Below are positions 6,751-14,919 of a stretch of DNA of 64,000 nt, in pieces. The DNA comes from Halarcobacter mediterraneus. GTDB taxonomy: Bacteria; Campylobacterota; Campylobacteria; Campylobacterales; Arcobacteraceae. The notes beneath the pieces are model-generated. The model saw nothing but the letters and a program-made list of their open reading frames with translations, did not search any database and was not told where the DNA came from. Positions within the stretch are counted from its first letter, which is position 1. Each line of letters begins with the position of its first letter. Where the stretch lies: assembly GCF_004116625.1 (NCBI RefSeq), contig NZ_NXIE01000001.1, forward strand, positions 372,001-436,000, given 5' to 3'. The position numbers were made by a program, and so were the translations under genes.

Positions 6751-7559
6751 AAATATTAATCTTATTTTTTATATTTATAACACTATGTTTTAGTGATTGT
6801 CCTACTACTCCTACTATAAATATATTAGGTGGATATGACTATCAAGGAATGGCAGGGAGTAATAGTGATTGTCAATCAATAGCAAATGATAATAGTGATG
6901 GATTAGGTTTTGTATTCTCTAATCCAAATTTAGATGATACTTGTCCCGGCTTTTGTTATTATAATACCCCTGAACCTATTATTTACCCTCAATATCCAAA
7001 CACAACAGGAAATGGAGAAGGAGAAGAAATATCGGACTTAATACCATATTTAGATGAAGTGGAATATGTAAATTTAAATATAGTTGATGAATTAAATACA
7101 TTAAATAGTAATGTTGAAAGTGCAACTAATCAAGTTAATCAAAATACACAAACAATAGATAGTTCTTTAAATAATGTAGATAATACATTAACAAATTTAA
7201 ACACAACATTAGAAACACTAAACACAAAATTAGATGATATAGGTAATAGTGAAGATGATGACAGTCTCTATGATGGATTAACAGATGACTTTGAGATTAA
7301 TCCAAGTATAGATGGAGAGTTATCAAACTTTCAAGGAGATATTGAAAACACATTAACAAATAGTTTTGATACTTATTCAAATGTTTTTGGTCTAGGTGGA
7401 TATGGTTCTGCTCCTTCTAATATTAATTTTAGTTTATTAGGTAAAACCTATACAGTCTTTGATATCCAAGTTCTAGCTCAATATATTGAACAAATTAGAA
7501 ATATATTTTTAATTGTTGCATATCTATTTGGAATTATTCTAGTATTTAAAGGAGTATAA
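6747..7559 (+). CDS. Adsorption/minor coat protein B (pIII-like paralogue)
   Basis: A 270-residue protein. I start it at ATG 6747, which overlaps the previous stop and opens a clean signal peptide (MKILILFFIFITLCFSDCP). The N-terminal domain is short, Gly/Asn-rich and carries Cys pairs (residues about 20-80). A long Asn/Thr/Leu heptad region (about 110-170) suggests a coiled coil. The shared cassette and a C-terminal membrane span follow. It differs from protein A in everything upstream of the cassette, so the two may bind different host structures or form a complex at the virion tip. Confidence 0.7.
   Translation: MKILILFFIFITLCFSDCPTTPTINILGGYDYQGMAGSNSDCQSIANDNSDGLGFVFSNPNLDDTCPGFCYYNTPEPIIYPQYPNTTGNGEGEEISDLIPYLDEVEYVNLNIVDELNTLNSNVESATNQVNQNTQTIDSSLNNVDNTLTNLNTTLETLNTKLDDIGNSEDDDSLYDGLTDDFEINPSIDGELSNFQGDIENTLTNSFDTYSNVFGLGGYGSAPSNINFSLLGKTYTVFDIQVLAQYIEQIRNIFLIVAYLFGIILVFKGV
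7297..7414 (+). repeat. Direct repeat copy 2 (shared adsorption-protein cassette)
   Basis: Second copy of the 118-nt cassette at 6485-6602, same orientation, offset 812 bp. Recombination between the copies would fuse the N-terminal part of protein A to the C-terminal part of protein B and delete the rest. Confidence 0.85.
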
Positions 7560-7560
7560 A

Positions 7561-7842
7561 ATGCCTGCAATTTCTGCAATTATTTCTGCTGTATTATCAG
7601 CTCTTGGATTTATTACTAAAAATCCATTTTTACAAAAGATAGTTATATTCTCTTTTTTCTTTGGTGTAGTATCTTTTACCGTAGATTTTTTTCTTAGTAA
7701 AGCTTCAACAAATTTAGTTAATGCTTCTCAAATACTAGTTTTAGCTTCATACTTAGGATTTTTAAATGCTTTAAAAGTTGTACTTAATTTTCTTATTGCA
7801 GGATTTATTGCTAAACAAATATTAGCATTTATAAGGTCTTAA
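7561..7842 (+). CDS. DUF2523/pVI-like minor coat protein
   Basis: A 93-residue, highly hydrophobic protein with three likely membrane spans (residues about 5-20, 27-45, 55-85) and few charges. DUF2523-type proteins sit between the adsorption gene and zot in inoviruses and correspond to pVI, which caps the virion with pIII. AAAGGAG precedes the ATG by 5 nt. The next gene starts 2 nt after the stop. Confidence 0.75.
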   Translation: MPAISAIISAVLSALGFITKNPFLQKIVIFSFFFGVVSFTVDFFLSKASTNLVNASQILVLASYLGFLNALKVVLNFLIAGFIAKQILAFIRS

Positions 7843-7843
7843 A

Positions 7844-8914
7844 ATGATTACATTTATTACAGGCTTTCCAGGTTCTGGTAAAACATATTTTGAGATAGAT
7901 AAAATCTATAATATCTTATCAAATAATCATAATCTTTCAAAGAATATTGAAGTTATATATACCAATATTAATGGTATGAAATTTGATAAATTTCCAAGTA
8001 ATAATATAGAACTAAAGAAACTACATATTGAAGATTTTTATAAATATTTAGAAGAATCACACAAAATATATGAATTATATAAAAATAGTGATAATGTAGA
8101 TGAATACTTATTAAAACATACAAAGGAAAAAGGTTTTTTTAATGCCTTAATTGTATTTGATGAATGTCACGATTTTTTATCAAAACAAGATAAAGTAAAA
8201 GTATATTGGCTTACATACCACAGACATTTACACCACGAAATAGACCTTTTAACACAAAATAAATCTTTAATTAACTCTATTTATAGAGGGATACCTGAAC
8301 AATTTATTGAAGCACAACCAAGAAGTAAAAAGCTGTTTTCAAATTCACTTTCATATAAATATTATGCCTCATTTGCAATGAGAAAAGCTGACCTTTTTAA
8401 TAACTCATCTATAAAAACAAAAAAAGAAGTATTTGATTTATATACAAGTGGAAACACCTCAAAACAAAAATCAATATTAGTAAAGTTTATTTTAATTGCT
8501 CTAATAGGGTTATCTGCAACTATTACATTATTTGTATTTGTATTTTATAATCTAAAAGTAGAAGAGAATGAGCCTATAAAAAAAGAAGTCAAAAAAATAG
8601 AAAAACCAATTAGCAATGAAACAATAAGAAGAGTAAAAAATAAATTTGATTTTAATAACTACGTAGTAGAGATTACTTATAATTCTTTAGATGGATATTT
8701 TATAAATGATAACTATTATTCTATATTTCATTTTAAAAACTTTCTAAGAACAACTAATGCAAAAATACTATCAAGATATAACATTGCAAATATAGGAAAT
8801 TATAAAGTTACTAAATTATATGTTAGAACCAATAAAGAAGCATTAAAACAATTTTTTCTAATGCCCAAGATAGATGAAAAAAATGAAATAAAAGACATAA
8901 AGGTAGAGTTTTAA
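7844..8914 (+). CDS. zot: Zonular occludens toxin-family assembly ATPase (Zot, pI)
   Basis: A 356-residue protein. The Walker A motif GFPGSGKT is at residues 7-14 and Walker B ALIVFDECHDF at 101-111. One membrane span (about 211-236) separates the cytoplasmic ATPase from a periplasmic C-terminal domain of about 120 residues. This is the inner-membrane morphogenesis protein that drives virion extrusion; 'toxin' is a historical name from CTX phage. No secretin gene accompanies it, so the outer-membrane channel must come from the host. AAGG precedes the ATG. Confidence 0.9.
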   Translation: MITFITGFPGSGKTYFEIDKIYNILSNNHNLSKNIEVIYTNINGMKFDKFPSNNIELKKLHIEDFYKYLEESHKIYELYKNSDNVDEYLLKHTKEKGFFNALIVFDECHDFLSKQDKVKVYWLTYHRHLHHEIDLLTQNKSLINSIYRGIPEQFIEAQPRSKKLFSNSLSYKYYASFAMRKADLFNNSSIKTKKEVFDLYTSGNTSKQKSILVKFILIALIGLSATITLFVFVFYNLKVEENEPIKKEVKKIEKPISNETIRRVKNKFDFNNYVVEITYNSLDGYFINDNYYSIFHFKNFLRTTNAKILSRYNIANIGNYKVTKLYVRTNKEALKQFFLMPKIDEKNEIKDIKVEF

Positions 8915-8916
8915 AA

Positions 8917-8958
8917 GGTAATTTATAAGAGAGACGGATGTCTCTCTTATAAATTGCC
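8917..8958. other. Perfect 16-bp hairpin between zot and rep
   Basis: AATTTATAAGAGAGAC (8920-8935) and its exact reverse complement (8940-8955) flank a GGAT loop. A T-G wobble and two G-C pairs extend the stem to 19 bp. It begins 3 nt after the zot stop and lies 46 nt before the likely rep start. There is no strong downstream T-run on the plus strand, so it is not a standard terminator. It may be part of the phage origin, a packaging hairpin or an mRNA 3' barrier. Confidence 0.75.
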
Positions 8959-9004
8959 CTTGATTACTTTTAAAAAAGTTACGTCAGTAAAAGAAAGGAA
9001 ATAT

Positions 9005-10303
9005 ATGTACGGTATAACAAGACAAGATATTCAAATCATAGATACTAAAATAGAACTTCAAAAGAAGTATCTCCTAAGTAGACACTTTGACTTTGGAGAC
9101 AATACAAAATCAGCATTAGATTTTACATATAGTGCAAATCTAAATCCTAAAAAATATTTTGCAGAAATGAACAATAGAATCAATTCTATATTTCAATATG
9201 CTAAAGATTTAAATTTAAAGCCTGTCTTTATTACTCTAACTGCTCCAAGTAAATATCACAAAACTAATAGAAAAAAAGAGTTATTAATAAATCCAAATGA
9301 AACAGCAAAAGAATTAACACAAATTTGGAATAAATTTACATCACTTCAAATATTTAGAAGAATAAAAAAAGAGTTAGGACATGGGTTAATTTACTTTAGA
9401 GTTTATGAACCACATAAAAGTGGTGTTCCTCATTTACATGCTATGTTATTTCTTCCTGCAGGATATATATTATCAGTTAAGAAAAAGTATAAAGAATACT
9501 TTACAAATAAAGATAGATGGGGAAACAATAAAAAATCAATAGATTTTAAATATACTTTTTATAACTCTGCAGGTGGTGCTATTGCATATATTATGAAGTA
9601 TGTTACAAAAACTTTTAAAAATGAAAATGACGAATCAACTCAATATGCATCTTATTGGTATATTAAACATAATATAAGAAGATTTTTATGCTCTCGTACA
9701 CTTGCACCCGTTACTATTTATAGAAAAGTCAGACATTTTTTTAAAAAATCAGAAAATGATTATCTTAGAGTAAGTGAACTTATAAAAAACAATCAAATAC
9801 ATAGACTTTTTGAGGATACTACATATTCTTATATGTTTTATAATCATGAGACTGGGGAAGTAGAAAACGTGACTGTTTGGCAAAAGAACTCGGATTTAAT
9901 ACTTAATTCAAGAATAAAAACAAAAGATACTTTTACTTTAAAATATACAAAAAAAGATAAGAAAAAACTTTTAATTGCTTTTGTATCTGACTTTGAAAAA
10001 TATGCCTTTAATGAAACTTTAGAAAAGTTTATTTTAATGCCAGTTCTTCCTAGTTTATTAAGTAATTACCAACTTCAAAGATATTATACAATTTTAGATA
10101 ATCAAGATATCAAAACTTTAGATCTAGTGCATTTTGGATTAGTTAAAAATGAAATGATTAAAAGAGAGTTATTAAGAGAAGAAATTATTAACTTGAATGA
10201 ATATGTTGAGGCTAATCCTCTAACCAACCGTAGGGCGGTAGCACACGTTCCTCTACAGTTTTGTATTGCAGAAGAAATAGGCTATGACGTGCCTTTTATA
10301 TAA
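9005..10303 (+). CDS. HUH replication initiation protein, two-tyrosine type
   Basis: A 432-residue protein. I chose ATG 9005 (AAAGAAAGGAAAT upstream) over a TTG at 8954 that lies inside the hairpin. Motif 1 FITLTAP is at residues 75-81, the metal-binding HUH motif PHLHAM at 142-147, and the catalytic pair Y195 and Y199 in AYIMKYVTK. The YxxxY spacing places it with phiX174 A/P2 A-type rolling-circle initiators that nick and religate with alternating tyrosines. Residues about 255-420 form a helical C-terminal region. A GC-rich block near the 3' end may contain an origin element. Confidence 0.88.
   Translation: MYGITRQDIQIIDTKIELQKKYLLSRHFDFGDNTKSALDFTYSANLNPKKYFAEMNNRINSIFQYAKDLNLKPVFITLTAPSKYHKTNRKKELLINPNETAKELTQIWNKFTSLQIFRRIKKELGHGLIYFRVYEPHKSGVPHLHAMLFLPAGYILSVKKKYKEYFTNKDRWGNNKKSIDFKYTFYNSAGGAIAYIMKYVTKTFKNENDESTQYASYWYIKHNIRRFLCSRTLAPVTIYRKVRHFFKKSENDYLRVSELIKNNQIHRLFEDTTYSYMFYNHETGEVENVTVWQKNSDLILNSRIKTKDTFTLKYTKKDKKKLLIAFVSDFEKYAFNETLEKFILMPVLPSLLSNYQLQRYYTILDNQDIKTLDLVHFGLVKNEMIKRELLREEIINLNEYVEANPLTNRRAVAHVPLQFCIAEEIGYDVPFI
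10208..10256 (+). other. GC-rich, dyad-bearing block in the 3' end of rep (candidate origin)
   Basis: This stretch is far richer in G+C than its surroundings. It holds GAGG-CTAAT-CCTC (10208-10220) and ACCG-TAGGG-CGGT (10227-10239). It encodes the C-terminal NRRAVAHVP of Rep. Two-tyrosine initiators often nick within their own gene (phiX174, P2), so an embedded origin is plausible. Unproven. Confidence 0.4.
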
Positions 10304-10321
10304 CAATTAAAGGATTAAATT

Positions 10322-10666
10322 ATGACTATTGAAGCAAGATTAGAAAATATGCAAAATCAATTATCAAATGTTATTGAACTTTTACAAATTTCAATAAGTT
10401 CATTGCATACTAAAAAAGCTGTTGCTAATTTTCTTGGAAAAAGCCAAAAAACAATAGATAATTATATTAAAAATGAATCGTTTATTAAAGGTAAACATTA
10501 TTTTATTAATGATAGTGGAAAAGTAGAATTTATTCCAGTTGCAATAGTTGAATTTAAGAAGAATCCTACACATAAAATAAAAGTTATTGAAAAGAAAGAA
10601 GAAATTGAAAAGAAAACTATTGTATTAAGCGAAACATCGTCAAATATTTTAAAAGGTATAGTTTAA
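10322..10666 (+). CDS. Excisionase-like HTH DNA-binding protein
   Basis: A 114-residue protein with an N-terminal coiled-coil-like helix (residues 5-28), then a winged-helix-like segment (residues about 32-72, KKAVANFLGKSQKTIDNYI ... GKVEFIPVAIVEF), and a Lys/Glu-rich tail. Such small MerR/AlpA-type proteins directly upstream of a tyrosine integrase usually act as recombination directionality factors or regulators. Its stop abuts the integrase start codon with no gap, implying coupled translation. Confidence 0.65.
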   Translation: MTIEARLENMQNQLSNVIELLQISISSLHTKKAVANFLGKSQKTIDNYIKNESFIKGKHYFINDSGKVEFIPVAIVEFKKNPTHKIKVIEKKEEIEKKTIVLSETSSNILKGIV

Positions 10667-11821
10667 TTGGATTCTGTAAAAGTAATCTATGGAGATTTAA
10701 AAATTAATATTAGACCTATTAATAATCATTGGTGGCTAGATTTTTATCATAATAAAAAGAGAATTAGAAAAACAACTAATTTGAAAGTTAATGAAAAAAA
10801 CTTAAAACATATAAAAAATATGATAATACCTGAAATTGTATCTGCATTAACTGGTGATAATCAAGTAGAATATTTTGAAAAAGATTTGTTTTTTGATGAT
10901 TTTTCTATTGAGTTTTTTAAAGTCTATAAAGATACAGTAAGAATACACGTTTATGAAAAAAATCAAAAGCATTATGATAACCATATAAAACCATATTTTG
11001 CAAAACATATTTTAAAGGATATTCAGCCTTTGGAGCTTGAGCAATGGCAATTAAAATTACTTAAAAAATATAAACCTAGTACAGTAGTTAAATATCGTTC
11101 TATTATGTATTCAATTTTTGATAAAGCCTTACAAAACAATCTTATAAAATATAATCCTTTAACTCGTGTAAAATCTCCTTTGACAATAAAAAAGAAGATT
11201 AGAACATTAACAGAAAAAGAAGATGAAAATGTAAATCCATTTACAATAAAAGAAATTAAAAAGATATTATCTAATGCAAATGGTAACTTGTATTATGTAA
11301 TATTTTTTATGTTCTTAACTGGTATTCGTCCAGGGGAATTAATATCTTTAACTTGGGATGATATAGATTATGATAAGAAAAGAGTTGCAGTAGAAAAAAC
11401 TACTGTACATGGTAAAGTAGGGGATGTTAAAACTCAATCAAGTGTAAGGTATATAGATATGCTTCCTCAATTAGAAACTGTTATTAAAAATCTTCATAAA
11501 GAAACTGGTAATTATGAAAATCTTTTTATCTCTCATTTTAAAAAGCCTTTTTATTCTCATGATATTTTAAACAAGAGGTTTAAAGAATTATTAGAAAAAA
11601 TAAATATTAAAGAAAGAAGTTTATATAATCTTAGACATACTTTTGCAAGTCATATGATTTCAAATATCCAAAATGGTATAGATATACTTTGGGTATCAAA
11701 AATGTTAGGTCATAAAGACTTATCAATTACATTACAAATTTATGCAAAATATATAAAAGAAGATGATGAGACTAGATTTAGTAAATTGGATAAAATAGGC
11801 ACGATTTTAGGCATTATTTAG
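10667..11821 (+). CDS. int: Phage tyrosine integrase
   Basis: A 384-residue tyrosine recombinase. An N-terminal arm-binding region (1-70) and a SAM-like core-binding domain (about 75-165) precede the catalytic domain. Catalytic residues visible are R221 in LTGIRPGEL, R323 in YNLRHTFAS (the usual His of HxxR is Tyr320), H349 in MLGHKD and the nucleophile Y359 in LQIYAKY. The TTG start directly follows the upstream stop. It is the last prophage gene and lies next to the presumed attR, upstream of ybgC. Confidence 0.88.
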   Translation: MDSVKVIYGDLKINIRPINNHWWLDFYHNKKRIRKTTNLKVNEKNLKHIKNMIIPEIVSALTGDNQVEYFEKDLFFDDFSIEFFKVYKDTVRIHVYEKNQKHYDNHIKPYFAKHILKDIQPLELEQWQLKLLKKYKPSTVVKYRSIMYSIFDKALQNNLIKYNPLTRVKSPLTIKKKIRTLTEKEDENVNPFTIKEIKKILSNANGNLYYVIFFMFLTGIRPGELISLTWDDIDYDKKRVAVEKTTVHGKVGDVKTQSSVRYIDMLPQLETVIKNLHKETGNYENLFISHFKKPFYSHDILNKRFKELLEKINIKERSLYNLRHTFASHMISNIQNGIDILWVSKMLGHKDLSITLQIYAKYIKEDDETRFSKLDKIGTILGII

Positions 11822-11861
11822 TTTTTACTATTTATAAAGTCCATAAATATGGAGTTCTAGA

Positions 11862-12233
11862 ATGAAGATAAGAATCTATTATGAAGATACAGATATTGGT
11901 GGTGTAGTTTACTACGCAAATTATTTAAAGTTTTGTGAAAGAGCTAGAAGTAATATCTTTTTTGAAAAAGGATTATCTCCCCATCAAGAAAATGAATTTT
12001 TTGTTGTAAAAAAAGTAGAAGCAGATTATATTAAATCAGCAACTTTTGCAGATGAGTTAGAAGTTACTTCAAAGGTAATATCTCAAAAAAGTGCTTCTTT
12101 AGAGATTTTTCATGAAATATTTAGAAATGAAGAATTACTTTTTACAGCAAAGGTAAAACTTGCATATTTAAAAAACTTTAAACCTACAAAAATACCTAAA
12201 GATATTTTAGAACTCTTTTCTAATTTTAATTAA
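11862..12233 (+). CDS. ybgC: YbgC-family acyl-CoA thioesterase
   Basis: A 123-residue hotdog-fold thioesterase. The N-terminal signature YEDTDIGGVVYYANYLKF (residues 5-22) carries the catalytic Asp of the 4HBT/YbgC family. These enzymes hydrolyse acyl-CoA or acyl-ACP and in Proteobacteria are linked to phospholipid metabolism and the Tol-Pal system. This is the first host gene to the right of the prophage; its 40-nt upstream gap is where the phage junction should lie, so its promoter may have been displaced by integration. Confidence 0.85.
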   Translation: MKIRIYYEDTDIGGVVYYANYLKFCERARSNIFFEKGLSPHQENEFFVVKKVEADYIKSATFADELEVTSKVISQKSASLEIFHEIFRNEELLFTAKVKLAYLKNFKPTKIPKDILELFSNFN

Positions 12234-12312
12234 AAAATTTTACTAAAAGCCAAGTTCAAAAAGGATAAAATATATCCTTTAAAAATTAATTTTACTTATA
12301 AAGGATACTTTA

Positions 12313-13557
12313 GTGTTAGAAATTTTTGTTATAGCTTACTGTGTATATTTCTTTTTTACAATATATACTTCATTTATGCAAATAGGGTATGTACATAAAG
12401 CAAGAACTTTAAGACCTATTATTTTAGAAAATGAAAAATATATTGAAGCAGCAAACTATTCTATAGAAAAAGAGAGATTATCAATTGTTTCATCTTTTTA
12501 TAATTTTTTATTATTTATTTTTTGGATTGGGTTTGGACTTTCTATTTTAGACTCTTTAATTAGTGTTGAAAGTTATTGGTTAAAAGCAATTGTATATGTT
12601 GATTTATTTATCATAATTAATTGGCTTTTAGGTTTACCTTTTGATTTATATTCAACTTTTAAATTAGATAAGAAATATGGTTTTTCAAATATGACACCAG
12701 CTTTATTTGTAAAAGATACAATTAAATCAGGAATCTTATTTTTAGTATTTGGTTCAGCTGTAATTGGTGGAATTTCTTGGATTATTACTAATTTACAAAC
12801 TTGGTGGATTTGGGGTTTTGTTTTTATTTTTGCTGTAATTATTTTAATTAATATGCTTTATCCTGTAATTAGAGATAAAATGTTTGATAAATTTGAGCCT
12901 TTAAAAGACAAAGAATTAGAAGAAAAAATAAATACTTTATTATCAGAAGTAGGGTTTAAAAGTTCAGGTGTATTTTCAGTAGATGCAAGTAAAAGAGACA
13001 ATAGATTAAATGCTTATTTTGGTGGTTTAGGAAGTACAAAAAGAGTTGTATTGTTTGATACTTTAGTAGAAAAATTAACTCATAATGAACTTTTAGCTGT
13101 TTTAGGTCATGAATTAGGGCATTTTAAAAATGGAGATATATTAAAAAATATCGGAATTATGGGTGCTGTAATGTTTGTATTTTTTGCAATATTTGGAAAT
13201 TTAAGTGAAGCAATATTTTTAGGTTTATCTCTACAAAATGAACCTTATGCAATTATTACTTTATTTTTAATTTTTTCTCCTATTTTATCATTTTTTTTAA
13301 TGCCTTTAATTTCTTTAATTAGTAGACATAATGAGTATGCAGCAGATGAATTTGGTTCAAATTTACAAAGTAAAGAAGATTTAGTAAATGCTTTATTAAA
13401 ATTAGCAAATGAAAATAAATCTTTCCCTCTTTCTCATCCTTTATATATCTTTTTTTACTATTCTCATCCACCATTAGTAGAAAGATTCAAAGAGTTAGGT
13501 TATGATGTGAATGAAGAAAGTGAAGAAGCTTTAAAAGATAGTATTTTTAATAAATAA
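12313..13557 (+). CDS. M48 family metallopeptidase (Ste24/CAAX protease-like)
   Basis: A 414-residue inner-membrane zinc protease. The N-terminal region has several membrane spans; the zinc site HELGH is at residues 266-270 (VLGHELGHFKNGD) and a downstream EYAADEF supplies the third ligand Glu, typical of M48A Ste24-like enzymes. The start is GTG with AAAGGA upstream. The role in bacteria is membrane-protein quality control or processing; the substrate is unknown. Its stop overlaps the rmuC start (TAATG). Confidence 0.85.
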   Translation: MLEIFVIAYCVYFFFTIYTSFMQIGYVHKARTLRPIILENEKYIEAANYSIEKERLSIVSSFYNFLLFIFWIGFGLSILDSLISVESYWLKAIVYVDLFIIINWLLGLPFDLYSTFKLDKKYGFSNMTPALFVKDTIKSGILFLVFGSAVIGGISWIITNLQTWWIWGFVFIFAVIILINMLYPVIRDKMFDKFEPLKDKELEEKINTLLSEVGFKSSGVFSVDASKRDNRLNAYFGGLGSTKRVVLFDTLVEKLTHNELLAVLGHELGHFKNGDILKNIGIMGAVMFVFFAIFGNLSEAIFLGLSLQNEPYAIITLFLIFSPILSFFLMPLISLISRHNEYAADEFGSNLQSKEDLVNALLKLANENKSFPLSHPLYIFFYYSHPPLVERFKELGYDVNEESEEALKDSIFNK

Positions 13558-14915
13558 TGGAAAATCAAGTTTTAATTTTAACTGTAGGTTTAGTATCTGG
13601 TTTAATAATAGCTTTTTTAATAACATGGTTAATTTTCAAACAGAAAATTAACCTCTTAACTAAAGAGTTAGAATATGTAAAAGAAGCTGATGAAAATATT
13701 ATTAACTCTTTAAATAATAGTAATAAAAAACTTGAAGATGATATCAGAAAACAAGAAAAAAATTTTCAAGATAGACTAGCTTTAGAAGTAAGATCTTATG
13801 AGACAAAAATCAAATCTTTAAAAAGTTTTATTGAAGATAAAAAACAACAATATGAAAATGAATTTAAAATTAAAGAAGATAATTTAAAAGAAAAAATTGA
13901 ACTTTTAGAGAACTCAAGAGAAAGATTAAAAGTAGAGTTTGAAAACTTAGCAAATAAACTATTTGAAGAAAATACTAAAAAGTCTTCAAATAGTTTAAAT
14001 CAGCTTTTAAACCCTTTCAAAGATCAGTTAAATAGTTTTGGAAAAAGAGTTAATGATATTCATAGTGAAGAGACAAAACAACGAGTAAATTTATTATCAG
14101 AAATTAAAAATTTAAAAGAATTGAATAATCAAATTTCACAAGATGCATTAAATTTAACAAAAGCTTTAAAAGGTGAAAATAAAACTCAAGGTGATTGGGG
14201 AGAGCTTATTCTTTCAAAAATCTTAGAACAAACAGGACTAAGAGAAGGTTTTGAATATTCTACTCAAGGCTCTTATACTGATGAAAATGGTAAAAGATTA
14301 AGACCAGATGTTATTGTACATCTTCCTCAAAATAAAGATATTGTAATAGATTCAAAAGTATCTTTAACTTCGTATATAAATTATACGGAGTCTCAAGATG
14401 ATATTCAAAGAGGAAATGCAACAAAAGAGTTAATAAAGTCTTTATATACACATATAAAAGGACTTGGTGCAAAAAGTTATGAAAATATTGAAGAGGTTAA
14501 GACTTTAGATTTTGTAATTATGTTTATTCCTATAGAAGGAGCATTTATGCTTGCTGCCTCAGAAGATAATAATCTATTTAAAACAGCTTTTGAAAATAAT
14601 ATTATGCTAGTTTCTCCCTCAACTTTATTTGCAACATTAAGAACAATAGAAAATATTTGGAGATATGAACATCAAAATGAAAATGCTCTTTTAATCTCAA
14701 AAAAAGCAGCTGATTTATATGATAAATTTGCAAGTTTTGTTAATGATATTGAAAATATAGGAACCCATTTAGACAGAACACAAAAAGCATATGAAGAAAG
14801 TATAAAAAAATTAAGTTTAGGAAGAGGAAATCTTATTAGAAGAAGTGAAGAGTTTATTGAATTAGGTGTAAAAGTTAAGAAGAAAATAGACACCCAAAAA
14901 TTATTGGGTGAATAG
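13557..14915 (+). CDS. rmuC: DNA recombination protein RmuC
   Basis: A 452-residue protein with an N-terminal membrane anchor (residues 6-27), a long coiled coil (about 35-200) and the RmuC nuclease-fold domain (about 205-400, with GDWGELILSKILEQ, RPDVIVHLP and VIDSKVS). RmuC limits rearrangements at inverted repeats in E. coli. Translationally coupled to the M48 protease. The convergent moeA ends 5 nt beyond its stop. Confidence 0.9.
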   Translation: MENQVLILTVGLVSGLIIAFLITWLIFKQKINLLTKELEYVKEADENIINSLNNSNKKLEDDIRKQEKNFQDRLALEVRSYETKIKSLKSFIEDKKQQYENEFKIKEDNLKEKIELLENSRERLKVEFENLANKLFEENTKKSSNSLNQLLNPFKDQLNSFGKRVNDIHSEETKQRVNLLSEIKNLKELNNQISQDALNLTKALKGENKTQGDWGELILSKILEQTGLREGFEYSTQGSYTDENGKRLRPDVIVHLPQNKDIVIDSKVSLTSYINYTESQDDIQRGNATKELIKSLYTHIKGLGAKSYENIEEVKTLDFVIMFIPIEGAFMLAASEDNNLFKTAFENNIMLVSPSTLFATLRTIENIWRYEHQNENALLISKKAADLYDKFASFVNDIENIGTHLDRTQKAYEESIKKLSLGRGNLIRRSEEFIELGVKVKKKIDTQKLLGE

Positions 14916-14919
14916 TTTT

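Larger units (their letters stand above)
3125..11821 (+). mobile_element. Integrated filamentous phage (inovirus-like prophage)
   Basis: The gene order repressor / early gene / ssDNA-binding candidate / major coat / minor coats / adsorption proteins / pVI-like / Zot / HUH Rep / Xis-like / tyrosine integrase is that of an integrated inovirus. Direct evidence is a short signal-peptide coat protein with a basic C-terminus, Zot with Walker A/B motifs and one membrane span, a Rep with HUH and YxxxY motifs, and an integrase at the right edge. All structural genes run rightward and are tightly packed, many with overlapping TAATG or ATGA junctions. No secretin (pIV) gene is present. The right boundary lies just after the integrase (11822-11861). 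I could not find a convincing direct repeat for attL, so the left boundary is placed at the last lysogeny gene. Confidence 0.88.

Noticed and set aside
8954..9004. TTG start for Rep
   Set aside because: It falls within the hairpin's 3' arm; ATG 9005 has AAAGAAAGG at good spacing.
11841..11852. CCATA-AA-TATGG dyad just after the integrase as phage att core
   Set aside because: I found no matching copy between 2844 and 3480, so a direct-repeat att pair cannot be supported.
12258..12283. AAAGGATA-AAATA-TATCCTTT hairpin before the M48 gene as terminator
   Set aside because: The stem is followed by A-rich, not T-rich, sequence on the plus strand.
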